Made by a program: the position numbers and the translations under genes. Of a stretch of DNA of 64,000 nt, positions 41,181 through 52,977 are shown one piece after another (position 1 is the first letter of the stretch; each line of letters begins with the position of its first letter). The DNA comes from Entoloma clypeatum (lineage: Eukaryota; Basidiomycota; Agaricomycetes; Agaricales; Entolomataceae): positions 124,001 through 188,000 of the forward strand of contig OY751485.1 of the NCBI GenBank assembly GCA_963565915.1. Reading direction: 5' to 3'. The notes beneath the pieces are model-generated. The model saw nothing but the letters and a program-made list of their open reading frames with translations, was not told the origin of the DNA and searched no databases.

Positions 41181-41489
41181 TGTTGAAGTTCCACCTGGGC
41201 GCTAGCCACAGGTGTACTGAGCAACATAGCTACAGTGGAAGTACTCTACGATACTGCTATGGTCACTTACATGGTTTGGAGGGGTAAGGCTGGTGAGAGC
41301 GGTTGAGGCTGGTAAGAGCGATGGAGCTGGTTAAGAGTCAAGAGACAACTTGTTGATATTGACAGTTTCCTGGTCTTATATACCGTACTACTGTTTGTAC
41401 CAACCAAACAAGTATGTAATGAAGATATGTAAAGGTCACGTGATGTAATCTAATCTAATCTAATCTACGTGATGGGAAAAGTTTCAACA
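41181..41489 (-). repeat. 5' LTR of Copia-1
   Basis: 309 bp, identical to the 3' LTR except about three bases. Flanked by GTCGC. Confidence 0.93.
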
Positions 41490-41494
41490 GTCGC

Positions 41495-44400
41495 GACCCT
41501 TATCTATTAAACGGACTTGCTTGCCTTGTATGACTGCAGACAATAGAACCTATGTCATCCCTGCCAAGCGAGCCACTGCGTCGACTAAGATCGTGAAGGG
41601 AGATAAACCTCCGAAAAGACGAGAAATCAGGCTGTTAGCACAGCTCAAAACACGACGAGGACCAAAGGTTATCCAACCTGAGGTTGACAGCGGATGTGAA
41701 CGCACATGCATTCATCCCAGAATAGTACGCGAACAGAACCTCCCCATGCGAGGAATACCACCCATAGCAATTCTAAATGCGGATGGATCACCAAATCGAC
41801 AACAGAAAGCGAGCCAACTTGCCGAAGTCAAGCTGGATTTGGGAGCACATCAGGAAAACATGGAAGCAATGGTACTAGACATTGGGAGGATGGACATGCT
41901 CTTGGGACATGACTGGTTGGTACACCACAACCCCACAATCAATTGGACAACCGGCGCGGTAACATTTAACCGGTGCCCAACAACATGTCGGACCAAACAC
42001 TCAGATTTTAGGATTAACCTTAATGGTCGCAAACACCGGGTTCGCATGGTTGAGGTGTGTGACAAAGATGCACCCAAAAAGTCGGATCAGAAATGGAAAC
42101 CTGGAGACCCTATTTTGGAAGCTGTCACTCCCACACCACCTCCCACAACCAAACGACCCTCATATGTTGAACGATTTGCTCATCTTTTCGAGAAAGAGAA
42201 CTTTGACAAGATCCCAAAGGAGAGGGAATGGGACCATGGTATCGAACTTACACCGGACGCACCAAAGGAACTAGGGGGAAATACATATCCTATGACGCAA
42301 AAGGAACAAGAAGAATTGGACGCATTCATTGACGAGGGTCTAGCAACGGGAAAGATCCGCCCGTCCAAATCCCCTTATGCCTCCCCTTGCTTCTTCATCA
42401 ACAAAAAGGATGGCTCCAAACGATTGGTACAAGATTACCGCATGGTCAATAAATTCACGGTCAAAGACAAGTTCCCACTCCCACGAATATCCGATCTCTT
42501 GGACGTACTGAAAGATGCGGTCTACTTCAATAAAATGGACATCATGTGGGGCTATAACAATGTCCGGATTAAGGAGGGCGATGAATGGAAAGCTGCCTTT
42601 CTCACCAGTTGAGGATTGTTCGAACCATTGGTCATGTTTTTCGGTCTTTGCAACTCCCCGGGAACATTCTCTCGAATGATGGCTAGTCTATTCCAGGACC
42701 AGATCCGCCGACGTATCTGCGTGATCTACATGGATGACATCGTGGTTATCGGTAAAACCAAGGAAGAACTCGCGCAAAACACTGAAGAAATCCTACAGAT
42801 CCTATCGGACAATGATTTGTTCCTAAAGGAGAAGAAGTGTTTATGGGAAGTAACAAAATGTCCTATATTGGGATATGTGGTTGGTGAGGGACGTGTTGAG
42901 ATGGAAACTGAGAAGGTGGATACAATTCGAAACTGGCGAGCACCCACATCAAAAAAGGAAGTTCAGAAGTTCCTTGGATTTGCTAACTTCTATCGATGAT
43001 TTATTGAAGGGTACTCAAACATCGCAAAGCCTCTCACCGCGCTCACAGGCGGTATGGCATTTACTTGGGGACCAACAGAGCAGCAAGCCTTTGAAGGTCT
43101 CATACGGGCAATTACATCGGCACCGGTCTTGGCATTACCAAAACCAGAGGGACAGTTCAGGGTTGAAACCGATGCATCGGGCTATGCAATTGGAGCAGTA
43201 CTCTCTCAGAAGCAAGATGACAAATGGCACCCCATCGCGTTCTTGTCGCGGACCATGTCCGCGGCCGAACAGAATTACGAGATATACGACAAGGAACTTC
43301 TGGCAGTTGTGGAAGCATTGAAAGATTGGAGACACTATCTGCTCGAAGCCAAGGAACATTTTGAAATCTTGACCGATCACAAGAACCTGGAATACTTCCG
43401 TCGTCCTCAGGACCTGAATCAACGACAGCGATGCTGGAAAATGAAGTTACAGGACTATGACTTCGAATTACGGCATGTGCCCGGCAAGACCAATGCGAAA
43501 GCGGACATCCTGTCACGCTTACCCTGGTATGAAGCGGAACTCGAACCACAGGACAGTGACCAAATGCTCAAGGAGGGACTATTCTTGAAACGATTGGAAT
43601 CAGAAGATGTGGTACAAATGGAGATGTTCACGGAGGAACAATTCTTTGAAGGGGGTGAAACATCTGATTCCATCAAAATTGGAAACATCACAACCATCGA
43701 AAATCCGTGGATTGCACGCATCAAGGGTTCAAACCGCATGGAGACAGAAGTAGCCCAGGGTCTAAAGAAGAATCCTCATTGGTATCAACAGGAAAATGGC
43801 ATCACATATGCAGGCGAACGAGTCTATGTCCCGCCAGATCCACAATTGCGACAAGAATTGATGTTTGAATCACACGATGCACCAGTGGCTGGACATCCAG
43901 GACAGTACCAGACACATGAACTCCTCACTCGCACCTACTGGTGGCCTACCATACTGCATGATGTGAAGAAGTACGTGAAGGGTTGCGACACTTGTCAACA
44001 CAACAAGATTAACCGACAAAAGCGACATGCTCCACTACATCCCCATGCAGCACCAAGTCACCCGTGGGAAGACATAGGAATCGACATCGTGGGACCGATA
44101 CCAGAATCTGATGGAAAAAACGCAATTCTGGTCATCACGGATAGACATTCAAAGATGCTTCACCTCATTCCGACAACCGTGGAACTATCGGCTGAAGGAT
44201 TAGCCAAGATCTATCGGGATCAGATATGGAAGCTTCATGGGATCCCCAAGAAGATCATCAGCGATAGGGGACCACAGTTCGCTGCGAAGTTCATGGAGAT
44301 ACTCTGCCGCATGTTAGGGAGCAAGAGGAACCTGTCCACCGCATACCACCCACAGACTGATGGACAGGCCAAGCGATCGCATCAGGAAACAGAAGCATTC

Positions 44401-45129
44401 TTACGAAACTTTGTCAACCATCTACAGGATGATTGGGCAGAATGGATCGCAATCGCAGAGTTCCAGTACAATGACAAAGAACACCAGGCAACAAAGCACA
44501 CCCCATTCTACCTCAACTACGGTTTACATCCGTGGAAGGGAGAACTCGTGTTAGAGGATACCAATCCGGCTGCCAACGACTTCTTGAAAAAACTTAAACA
44601 GGCACGAGAAGAAGCCAATGCTGCGCTGAAACAAGCACAGGATCAGATGAAGAAGACAGTTGACACACGGCGAAGTCCGTCTCGGGACTACCGTATCGGA
44701 GACAAGGTGTGGCTGGAAGGAACTAACATCAGGACCGATCGACCCTCAAAGAAACTTGATGCACTCCGACATGGACCATTCAAAGTCCTAGAGAAGAAAG
44801 GAGCTAGCGCGTACCTTCTTGATCTTCCGAAGACTTGGAAGATGATTCACCCTGTGTTCAACGAGACCCTGTTGTCACCATATGAAACTCCGAAGTACGC
44901 CATCCAGAAAAAGAAACCAGCCCCTGATCCGATCATCGTCGAAGGACGAGAAGAGTACCATGTGTCTACGATCCTGGACTCTCGAAAGTTCCGCGGAAAG
45001 ATCCAGTACCTCGTCCAGTGGGAAGGATATGGCCCAGAAGAGAACACATGGGAACCGCGAGCTAATGTTCAGAACGCTCAAGATGTGATACGTGATTTCC
45101 ATCGGCAGAACCCGTCGCGTCCACGATAA
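41495..45129 (+). pseudogene. Gyp3-A pol, full length with two nonsense codons
   Basis: One frame from before the protease to the chromodomain, broken at TGA 42610 (CGA in Gyp3-C and D) and TGA 42997 (CGC in C). Contents: protease VDSGCERT (about 41690), RT with YMDDIV (about 42730), RNase H ([14 protein letters not shown]), integrase zinc module and core ([14 protein letters not shown]), and chromodomain ([21 protein letters not shown]). It is the most complete Gyp3 pol apart from the stops, and belongs to subtype A. Confidence 0.9.
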
Positions 45130-45253
45130 AAGACACCCGTTGAAATCAGCCAACAACATCGACCTCATCAGTCAAAAACCCACCGAGTTCCCCGCTCCGT
45201 CTTCAAATATAGCTACTCCATTCTTCCTCTATCTCTCCAACATCCTCCGCACC

Positions 45254-45637
45254 ATGTCCAACATCCTCCGCACCATGTCCACCACCACCACCACATCCAC
45301 TGAAACCAACCCCGCCATCACTGCCCTCATGGGTGAAGCCCTCTCCATGAGAGACCAGATCCACGCACTAGAAGCCTCGCTCGCCGACATCCTGCATCGA
45401 CAGATGCACATCTGCCTCCATTCTTTATCCGACCTCCCCGTCGCACCAACCCCCGAAGAGAAACAAATCCTCGGGAACTACACCCGTATGCTGGTCGTTG
45501 AAAACCGGCGCATCCGACTAGCCATCCGGAGTCTCGAGCTCGCCGTCGCCATCAACGAAGAGCTAATAGACGATTGGAGTCTCAAGGAGAATGGCTCCTG
45601 GACAAACAACGACGATGCCGGAGGATGGGGACAATGA
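45254..45637 (+). CDS. Gyp3 ORF3, subtype A
   Basis: 127 codons from the first of two ATGs created by a 21-bp tandem duplication (45254 and 45275). It clearly corresponds to subtype B ORF3 (EALSMRDQIHALE, ADILHRQMHI, NRRIRLAIRSLELAVAI) but differs at many residues and in its tail (NNDDAGGWGQ). The frame remains open despite that divergence and despite two nonsense codons in the pol of the same copy. Function unknown. Confidence 0.6.
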   Translation: MSNILRTMSTTTTTSTETNPAITALMGEALSMRDQIHALEASLADILHRQMHICLHSLSDLPVAPTPEEKQILGNYTRMLVVENRRIRLAIRSLELAVAINEELIDDWSLKENGSWTNNDDAGGWGQ

Positions 45638-45671
45638 CTCTGTGAGGACACAGAGCTTGAGGAGGGGAACA

Positions 45672-46059
45672 TGTTACGGACTTACCGGTTTGTATGTTAC
45701 GCACTTTTCCCTTGCATTGTACCTTCGTTATTTCTTTGACTCATCGGACTGCTTATTCATTTACCTTTACACTACCATTCTCCTTTAGTATACTTCGCTC
45801 CCGCGCTGACTCGCACTCCGCAGTAGGGATTACTCAGTCCGCAGTCGTCTGACTCACTTCGCACTGCCTTTCCGCAGTTACTGACTCATCCGCACTGCCT
45901 TCCGCAGCTACTGACTCACTCGCTACCGCTCGTAGCCAGTACTATATAAACCCCATGTACCATAGTTACATTCCTTAGATTTAGCAATCACTTTGCTCTT
46001 CGCCTTTCCACTTCCTGCATACTCTGCCCGAACCTTGGAACGGTTTGTTAAGCATAACA
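45672..46059 (+). repeat. Gyp3-A right LTR (subtype A throughout)
   Basis: 388 bp, preceded by GAGGAGGGGAACA and followed by the GGTTC duplication. TATATAA is at about 45942-45949, so transcription starting near 45977 would run out of the element into the gene at 46124. Confidence 0.92.
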
Positions 46060-46123
46060 GGTTCTTTCTTCTTGTTCCCCCATTCTCTTTTCGTTTTAAA
46101 CTCTTCCGAAAATAAACCTCAAT

Positions 46124-47102
46124 ATGTCGGCATCCGATTTTCAAAAGGAGATGGAGGCGCTGCAGGCTAAGCTCGCGGAGGTGGAGGCGAAAAAGCGAGC
46201 AGCGGAGGAGGAGGCTGCGAGGAAGGCTGAGGAGGAGCGGAGAGCGGAGGAAGAGAGGGCTGCGGAGGCGGCGTGGTTAGCGGAGGAGATGCGGGTAGCA
46301 GAGGAGATGCGTCGGGCGTCGGAGCTGGTGGCTCAGAAGAGGGCCGATGAAGTGGCCGCTGCGCAAGGCGCATCGAGCAAGGGGTCGGGGGGGCCGCAGG
46401 CGGAGAAGAAGAAGAAGACGATGAAGAAGAGGAAGGTGGAGGAAGTGTCGGCGATGGTCGGAGAGGGGTCGGGAGTCGGGATCGGGATCGGCACCTGTGA
46501 TAGGTGCATTGTGAAGGGCGTCAAATGCGAACGCGATGAGTAAGTTCTTCTTTGGTTCGTCTCTTCTGTTTTAACCTTTTGTTTTTAGGAATAAGACGTC
46601 CTGCAAGGGTTGTATCAAAGACAAGAAGAAGTGCGAGGTCAGAGCGTCGGAGGGGAAGTCGGAGATGAAGCGCACGGTGAAGGTGAAGGGAAAAGGGAAA
46701 GTGACAGAGGTCGGAGGGTCGGAGTCGGAGGTGACGCTGTTGAGTGTCTTGAAGGAGATTTTGGTGGAGAAGAGGCAGATCCGAAGACTGCTCTCAGCAG
46801 TTGAAGGAACTGTCAACATTGCATACGTGCCAGAGGAAGTGGAGGAATCGGAGTCGGAGTCGGAGGGATCGGGGAAGTTGGATGTGAATGAGGAGATAGA
46901 GGAGTTGAGCCTGGAGCAGAGGCTGGTGAAGAAGATCAAGCAAGACATGTTGAATCGGAAGAGGTTGGATATGCCGGAGCACATACATCAATTAATACCA
47001 TTTATATTTGACTCACTGGCACCCACCACCTACCAACCATGGGCATCTGTTTTGTGGGGTCGAACTGACCGCCGTGGGCCCAGTCCGCTGGCCATGTACT
47101 AG
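46124..47102 (+). CDS. Zn2Cys6-like coiled-coil protein (host gene, 2 exons)
   Basis: Exons 46124-46539 and 46589-47102 with a 49-nt intron (GTAAGT...TTTTTAG); the spliced frame is 309 codons. Residues 5-85 form a long charged Ala/Glu/Lys/Arg helix, probably a coiled coil. A basic patch, EKKKKTMKKRKVEE, looks like a nuclear signal. A cysteine cluster spans the intron: CDRC, six residues, C, eight residues, CKGC, six residues, C, which fits fungal Zn2Cys6. The rest is acidic with Ser/Glu repeats. Likely nuclear DNA-binding, but many such multi-copy Agaricales proteins have no known role. The last 35 codons are uncertain. The Gyp3-A LTR sits in its 5' region. Confidence 0.6.
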
Positions 47103-47244
47103 CGGGCCGAATTTGATGTTCCCTCTACCGTGGCCACAGGATAAGTCCACTGAACCTTAAGAATGCAGATACACTACAAAGTTGTTAATTACACCACAAC
47201 TGTGGAGAGGATTAATGATGTAGCCGACCCAAGCTGCCCAAAGG

Positions 47245-47614
47245 TGTTACGGACTAACGACTACGGACGTATACACTTACTTTTTCACTTTTACTCATCG
47301 GCCCCCGCTTACACATATTGTATTATACTTTATTCCCTTTAGTATACTTCGCTCCCACGCTGACTCGCTTTCCGCAGCTGTCTGACTCATTCCGCAGTCA
47401 GCTTACTCATTAGTGCATAGCCTTCCGCAGTCGCCTTACTCATGCGCACTGCCTTCCGCAGTTACTGACTCATTCGCTACCGCTCATAGTCAGTACTATA
47501 TAAACCTCATGTACCATAGCTACATTCCTTAGATTTAGCAATCACATTGCTCTTCGCCTTTCCATCTTCCTGCATACTCTGCCCGAACCTTGGAACGGTT
47601 TGTTACGCATAACA
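47245..47614 (+). repeat. Gyp3-C 5' LTR
   Basis: 370 bp, TGTTACGGACTAACG...GCATAACA, subtype B. Followed by the 11-nt self-complementary site at 47617-47627. Confidence 0.9.
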
Positions 47615-47716
47615 AGTTGCTAAATCTCGTTAGGTTCGCCCAGAGCGAAGAGAGCAACTACCAGACAAGTCAAGACGTCGCGCTTCTTTGAAGACTTCAC
47701 CAGTAACCCATTCAGC

Positions 47717-48403
47717 ACGCCAGAAGCCCAACAGGAGGAGCTAAGTCCTCGAGACAGTATCGATTTTACGCTTATCCAGCAGTACATCGAATCGGAGATC
47801 CGTCGCATCCTACAGCAGGTGCTTGACGAAGAACTAGACAACAACGAGCATCGCCCCCACGGCGAGATAGCAGAGAGCATCCATCTTGCTCGGCAACACC
47901 AGATCGCGCGTTACAACGCCCGACAGAACGAACTCGAAAGCTTTCGCGTTCAAGAAGGACCTCAGACAGGTCGGATCACAGAGATCAGAGAGTTTATCGG
48001 TGTCCAGACAACCGTTATCAGAAGATTGATTAGGACGCTCACATTGAGACGTCCCAGAGCCGCATCACCACGTCTTACTCGAAGCAGCAGATCTACGCCC
48101 ACTTCACCACCGACGAGCAACAGACCGAGTACAACCGTTGGGCACGAAACGAGAGACTTGACCCCTTCTTGCGACCAACGGATGCGCAGGAACAGAGATT
48201 CCTTAGAGATCTACAGAGGAAATACCCCGAACATTTTGCCACCGATTCCGCCGACGAGTCCCCTGACGAATTTACTTTTGACTCCGCGCAGTCAGATACC
48301 GAACAGACGCCTAGAACAGGGACTGATTTTCAACCCCTACCTGTATCCCGAACCCCATCTTCATCCCAACAATCCGACACCTCTCCTACTCCGCAGGTTC
48401 TAG
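47717..48403 (+). other. Gyp3 leader open frame ahead of gag (no ATG in this copy)
   Basis: An open frame of about 228 codons equivalent to the one starting at ATG 30164, but with ACG in place of ATG at 47717. It reads PEAQQEELSPRD..., HGEIAESIHLARQHQ..., and TVIRRLIRTL, then overlaps the gag frame (open from about 48031). Codon content after the overlap favours the gag frame. It may be the true N-terminus of Gag separated by an inherited frameshift, or a separate ORF. It is stopped by TGA in B1 (30368) and D (58481). Confidence 0.35.
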
Positions 48404-48405
48404 AC

Positions 48406-49275
48406 ATGGCAGAAGCACCGACAGTACAAACAATGGATACATCCAAGATCATCAAAGATCCTGGGATGTTCAAAGACAGACACACCTTCGATGAGTGGTG
48501 GAAAGCCACCAAATTATACATCAGGTTCCAGAAGGGCCTGTCCGACGATCAGAAGATTCTTGCAGTGTTATCCCGCATGATGGAAGGGTCCGGTAAACAC
48601 TGGGCCAGCAACAAGTTAGACGACCTTGCCACCGATGGCGAGAACATCACCTGGTTAGGGTTCTCAGACGACATCGCTACGCGATTCTCTATTGCCAACA
48701 AGTCGGCAGCGGCCAAGACGAAACTCGAAGTCCTGAAACAGGAGAAACGCACCATCGACGAATTCTTGGACGAATTCAAAGAGCTCTTGAAGCTGTCAAA
48801 CCTTGGTGAAGAAACTGGGAAATACATCCTGGAAAAGAACGTCAACCGCAGAATTTCTGAACAAGTGGCTAGCGATGGCAAGACGTACACTGATTACGCA
48901 AAGGAGATCCGAAACAAGGGACGACAGATGGAGGGACATGCATTAGTCATCCGAGGGGGTGGCGACACACGCACTGGATCGGGCACCACTTATGGCGGTC
49001 AAGGCAAAGCCATGGAGATCGATAAAGCAGGAGTAGCCCGTTGCTACAACTGTCAGCACTTTGGTCACCTTGCCAAAGACTGCAAAGCCCCAAAGAAGAA
49101 AGATGGTCGTAAGTGTTTCAACTGCGACCAAGAAGGACATATCGCGCGCAACTGCCGCAAGCCGAAGAAGAACTCTGGAAAGATTAGGAAGGTGTCTGAT
49201 GGAGATACCGATGATGATGATGAAACCATCACCATAGAGACCGATGAGAAGGATTTTCCCGAAGGGTCCGATTAA
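48406..49275 (+). CDS. gag: Gyp3-C Gag
   Basis: 289 codons from ATG (MAEAPTVQTMDTSK) to TAA; the same frame is open upstream to about 48031. Capsid region about residues 20-200 (DEWWKATKLYIRFQKGLSDD, TRFSIANKSAAAK, EFLDEFKELLKLSNLG). Two zinc knuckles follow, CYNCQHFGHLAKDC and CFNCDQEGHIARNC (each CX2CX4HX4C), then a basic stretch and an acidic end. It has no stop or frameshift and is the only intact Gyp3 gag in the window, so in principle it could supply particles to the other copies. That is inference. Confidence 0.85.
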   Translation: MAEAPTVQTMDTSKIIKDPGMFKDRHTFDEWWKATKLYIRFQKGLSDDQKILAVLSRMMEGSGKHWASNKLDDLATDGENITWLGFSDDIATRFSIANKSAAAKTKLEVLKQEKRTIDEFLDEFKELLKLSNLGEETGKYILEKNVNRRISEQVASDGKTYTDYAKEIRNKGRQMEGHALVIRGGGDTRTGSGTTYGGQGKAMEIDKAGVARCYNCQHFGHLAKDCKAPKKKDGRKCFNCDQEGHIARNCRKPKKNSGKIRKVSDGDTDDDDETITIETDEKDFPEGSD

Positions 49276-52200
49276 ACGACGCTAAGTCGCGACCCTTATC
49301 CATTAAACGAATTCGCTTGCCTGGTGCAACTACAGACAATATAACTTATGTTATCCCTGCAAAGCGAGCCGTTGCGTCAACTAAGATTGTCAAGGATGGA
49401 TCGCCGAACCGACAACAGAAAGCAGAAAAACTTGCCGAAGTCAAGCTGGACTTAGGAACACACCAGGAAACCATGGAAGCAATGGTATTGGACATTGGGA
49501 GAACGGACATGCTTTTGGGACATGACTGGTTGGTGCACCACAACCCCACAATCAATTGGACGACCGGCGCTGTAACATTCAAGCGATGCCCATCAACATG
49601 TCAAACCAAACACTCGGATTTCAGGGTTAACCTTAATGGTCGCAAACATCGGGTTCGCATGGTGGAAGTACGAGACAAGGACGCACCCAAGAAATCAGAT
49701 CAGAAATGGAAGCCCGGAGACCCCATATTGGAAGCAGTTACTCCCACACCACCTCCCACAACCAAACGACCCTCATACGTTGAACGTTTTGCCCATCTCT
49801 TTGAAAAAGAAAACTTCGACAAAATCCCAAAGGAAAGAGAATGGGACCACGGCATCGAACTTACACCGGATGCACCAAAGGAGCTAGGAGGAAACACATA
49901 CCCTATGACCCAAAAGGAGCAAGAAGAACTGGACGAATTCATTGATGAAGGCCTGGCAACTGGAAAGATCCGACCGTCCAAATCCCCTTATGCATCACCC
50001 TGCTTCTTCATTAACAAGAAAGACGGTTCCAAACGATTGGTACAGGATTATCGCACAGTCAATAAATTCACGGTTAAGGACAAATTCCCACTCCCACGCA
50101 TCAACGACCTCTTGGATGTATTGAAGGACGCAGTCTACTTCAACAAAATGGACATCATGTGGGGATACAACAACGTGCGGATCAAGAAGGGTGACGAATG
50201 GAAAGCCGCCTTCCTGACCAGCCGAGGATTGTTTGAACCATTGGTCATGTTTTTCGGTCTCTGCAACTCCCCGGGAACGTTCTCTCGGATGATGGCCAGT
50301 CTGTTCAGGGATCAGATCCGTCGGCGCATCTGTGTGATTTACATGGATGACATAGTGGTTATTGGTAAAACCAAGGAAGAACTCGCCCGGAACACCGAAG
50401 AGATCTTGCAGATTCTGTCAGACAATGACCTGTTCCTAAAGGAGAAGAAGTGTCTTTGGGAAGTAATGAAATGCCCCATATTGGGATATGTCATTGGAGA
50501 AGGACGTGTTGAGATGGAAACTGAAAAGGTGGACACAATCCAGAACTGGCGAGTACCCACATCAAAAAAGGAAGTCCAGAAGTTCCTGGGATTTGCCAAT
50601 TTTTATCGACGCTTTATTGAAGGATACTCAAACATCGCAAAGCCACTCACAACACTTACGGGAAATACAGCATTCACGTGGGGACCAGCGGCGCAAGAAG
50701 CATTTGAAGGTCTCATACGGGCAATCACGACGGCACCAGTCTTGGCATTGCCCAAACCGGACGGACAGTTCAGGGTCGAAACCGATGCATCGGGTTATGT
50801 GATTGGAGCGGTACTTTCACAGAAACAAGACGACAAGTGGCATCCTATCGCATTCTTGTCGCGGACCATGTCCGCGGCCGAACAGAATTATGAGATATAT
50901 GACAAGGAACTCTTGGCAGTCATGGAAGCACTGAAGGACTGGCGACATTATCTACTTGAAGCCAAGAAATGTTTCGAGATCTTAACTGATCACAAAAACC
51001 TGGAGTATTTCCGGCATCCTCAGGACCTAAACCAACGACAGAGGCGCTGGAAGATGAAGTTACAAGACTATGACTTCGAATTGCGACATGTACCTGGGAA
51101 GACAAACGCGAAAGCAGACATCCTGTCACGTTTACCCTGGTATGAGACGGAACTCGAGCCGCAGGACAGCGACCAAATGCTCAAGGAGGGGCTATTTTTG
51201 AAACGATTGGAATCAGAAGATGTGATACAAATGGAGATGTTCACGGAGGAACAATTCTTTGAAGGGGGTGAAACATCTGATTCCATCAAAATCGGAAACA
51301 TCACAACCATCGAAAACCCATGGATCGCACGCATCAAGGCCTCGAATCGCATGGAGACAGAAGTAGCCCAGGGTCTGAAGAAGAATCCTCACTGGTACCA
51401 GCAGGAAAATGGCATCACCTACGCAGGAGAACGAGTCTATGTTCCACCAGACCCACAATTGCGCCAAGAACTGATGTTTGAAGCGCACGACGCACCAGTG
51501 GCAGGACACCCAGGACAATATCGAACACATGAACTCCTCACTCGCACCTACTGGTGGCCCACCATCCTACATGACGTAAAGAAGTATGTGAAAGGTTGTG
51601 ACACCTGTCAACGTAACAAGATCAGCCGCCAAAGGAGACACGCCCCTCTACACCCTAACGCCGCGCCAAGTCAACCATGGGAAGACATAGGGATTGACGT
51701 CATGGGACCGAAGCATTTTTACGAAACTTTGTCAACCATCTACAGGATGATTGGGCGGAATGGATCGCAATCGCAGAGTTCCAGTACAATGACAAAGAGC
51801 ACCAGGCAACAAAGCACACCCCATTCTACCTCAACTACGGTTTACATCCGTGGAAGGGAGAACTCGTGTTAGAGGATACCAATCCGGCTGCCAACGACTT
51901 CTTGAAAAAACTTAAACAGGCACGAGAAGAAGCCAATGCTGCGCTGAAACAAGCACAGGATCAGATGAAGAAGACAGTTGACACACGGCGAAGTCCGTCT
52001 CGGGACTACCGTATCGGAGACAAGGTGTGGCTGGAAGGAACTAACATCAGGACCGATCGACCCTCAAAGAAACTTGATGCACTCCGACATGGACCATTCA
52101 AAGTCCTAGAGAAGAAAGGAGCTAGCGCGTACCTTCTTGATCTTCCGAAGACTTGGAAGATGATTCACCCTGTGTTCAACGAGACCCTGTTGTCACCATA

Positions 52201-52447
52201 TGAAACTCCGAAGTACGCCATCCAGAAAAAGAAACCAGCCCCTGATCCGATCATCGTCGAAGGACGAGAAGAGTACCATGTGTCTACGATCCTGGACTCT
52301 CGAAAGTTCCGCGGAAAGATCCAGTACCTCGTCCAGTGGGAAGGATATGGCCCAGAAGAGAACACATGGGAACCGCGAGCTAATGTTCAGAACGCTCAAG
52401 ATGTGATACGTGATTTCCATCGGCAGAACCCGTCGCGTCCACGATAA
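49276..52447 (+). pseudogene. Gyp3-C pol, protease and integrase core deleted
   Basis: The frame is open through the gag end (-1 relative to gag). At 49396 about 0.19 kb is missing, including the protease DSG site (3 nt GGA shared at the joint). RT (YMDDIV), RNase H and the integrase zinc module are complete. At 51711 the sequence jumps from GIDVMGP to a point about 0.67 kb further on and out of frame, removing all three integrase catalytic residues. The remaining C-terminal part with the chromodomain is read in another frame (51866-52447). Not functional. Confidence 0.88.
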
Positions 52448-52571
52448 AAGACACCCGTTGAAATCAGCCAACAACATCGACCTCATCAGTCAAAAACCCA
52501 CCGAGTTCCCCGCTCCGTCTTCAAATATAGCTACTCCATTCTTCCTCTATCTCTCCAACATCCTCCGCACC

Positions 52572-52940
52572 ATGTCCAACATCACCGCCGCCTCCACCGA
52601 TGCTTCCGATATCAACCCCACCATCACCACCCTCATCGGCGAAGCGCTCTCCATGCGCGACCAGATCCATGCGCTCAAAACCTCCGTTGCCGACATCCTC
52701 CACCGGCAGATGCATATCCGCCTTCATACCCTCTCCGATTTACCAACCGCCCCCACTGCTGAGGAGAAACTCATCCTCAAAAACTATACCAACACCCTTG
52801 CTGTCGAGAATCGACGCCTTCACCTCGCCGTTCGAGGTTTAGAGTTTGCCACGGCGGTAAACGATGAACTGATAAAGGATTGGGGTAACCGAGTTGACCC
52901 TGCCTGGGCCGATCCAAATGGCAACGATGGATGGGAGTAG
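52572..52940 (+). CDS. Gyp3 ORF3, subtype B (copy in C)
   Basis: 122 codons, MSNITAAST...GNDGWE, differing from the other subtype B copies by a few residues (IHALKTS, RRLHLAVR). The switch from subtype A to subtype B sequence lies only a few bases upstream of its ATG. Confidence 0.6.
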   Translation: MSNITAASTDASDINPTITTLIGEALSMRDQIHALKTSVADILHRQMHIRLHTLSDLPTAPTAEEKLILKNYTNTLAVENRRLHLAVRGLEFATAVNDELIKDWGNRVDPAWADPNGNDGWE

Positions 52941-52977
52941 GTAGTCTGTGAGGACACAGACCTTGAGGAGGGGAACA

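Larger units (their letters stand above)
35706..41489 (-). mobile_element. Copia-1, full-length Ty1/Copia element
   Basis: 5784 bp between 309-bp LTRs, with the 5-bp duplication GTCGC at 35701-35705 and 41490-41494. The LTRs differ at three positions by eye. It sits between gag and pol of Gyp3-A, so it is younger. The coding region is a single frame broken by one TGA. Confidence 0.95.
29673..46059 (+). mobile_element. Gyp3-A, outer Ty3/Gypsy chromovirus with tandem copy and nested Copia
   Basis: Outer LTRs at 29673-30061 and 45672-46059 are bracketed by the GGTTC duplication, so they belong to one insertion. Between them lie a second Gyp3 copy (B1) ending in a middle LTR (34170-34538), a gag lacking its 5' part, the nested Copia-1, then pol and ORF3 of the A subtype. 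The outer LTRs differ at roughly seven sites, so it is older than Gyp2 or Gyp3-D. Not functional. Confidence 0.85.

Noticed and set aside
46333..46524. Minus-strand frames opposite the Zn2Cys6-like gene
   Set aside because: They are Pro/Ser-rich products of the GAG-rich coding strand. The plus strand has a splice-consistent cysteine cluster.
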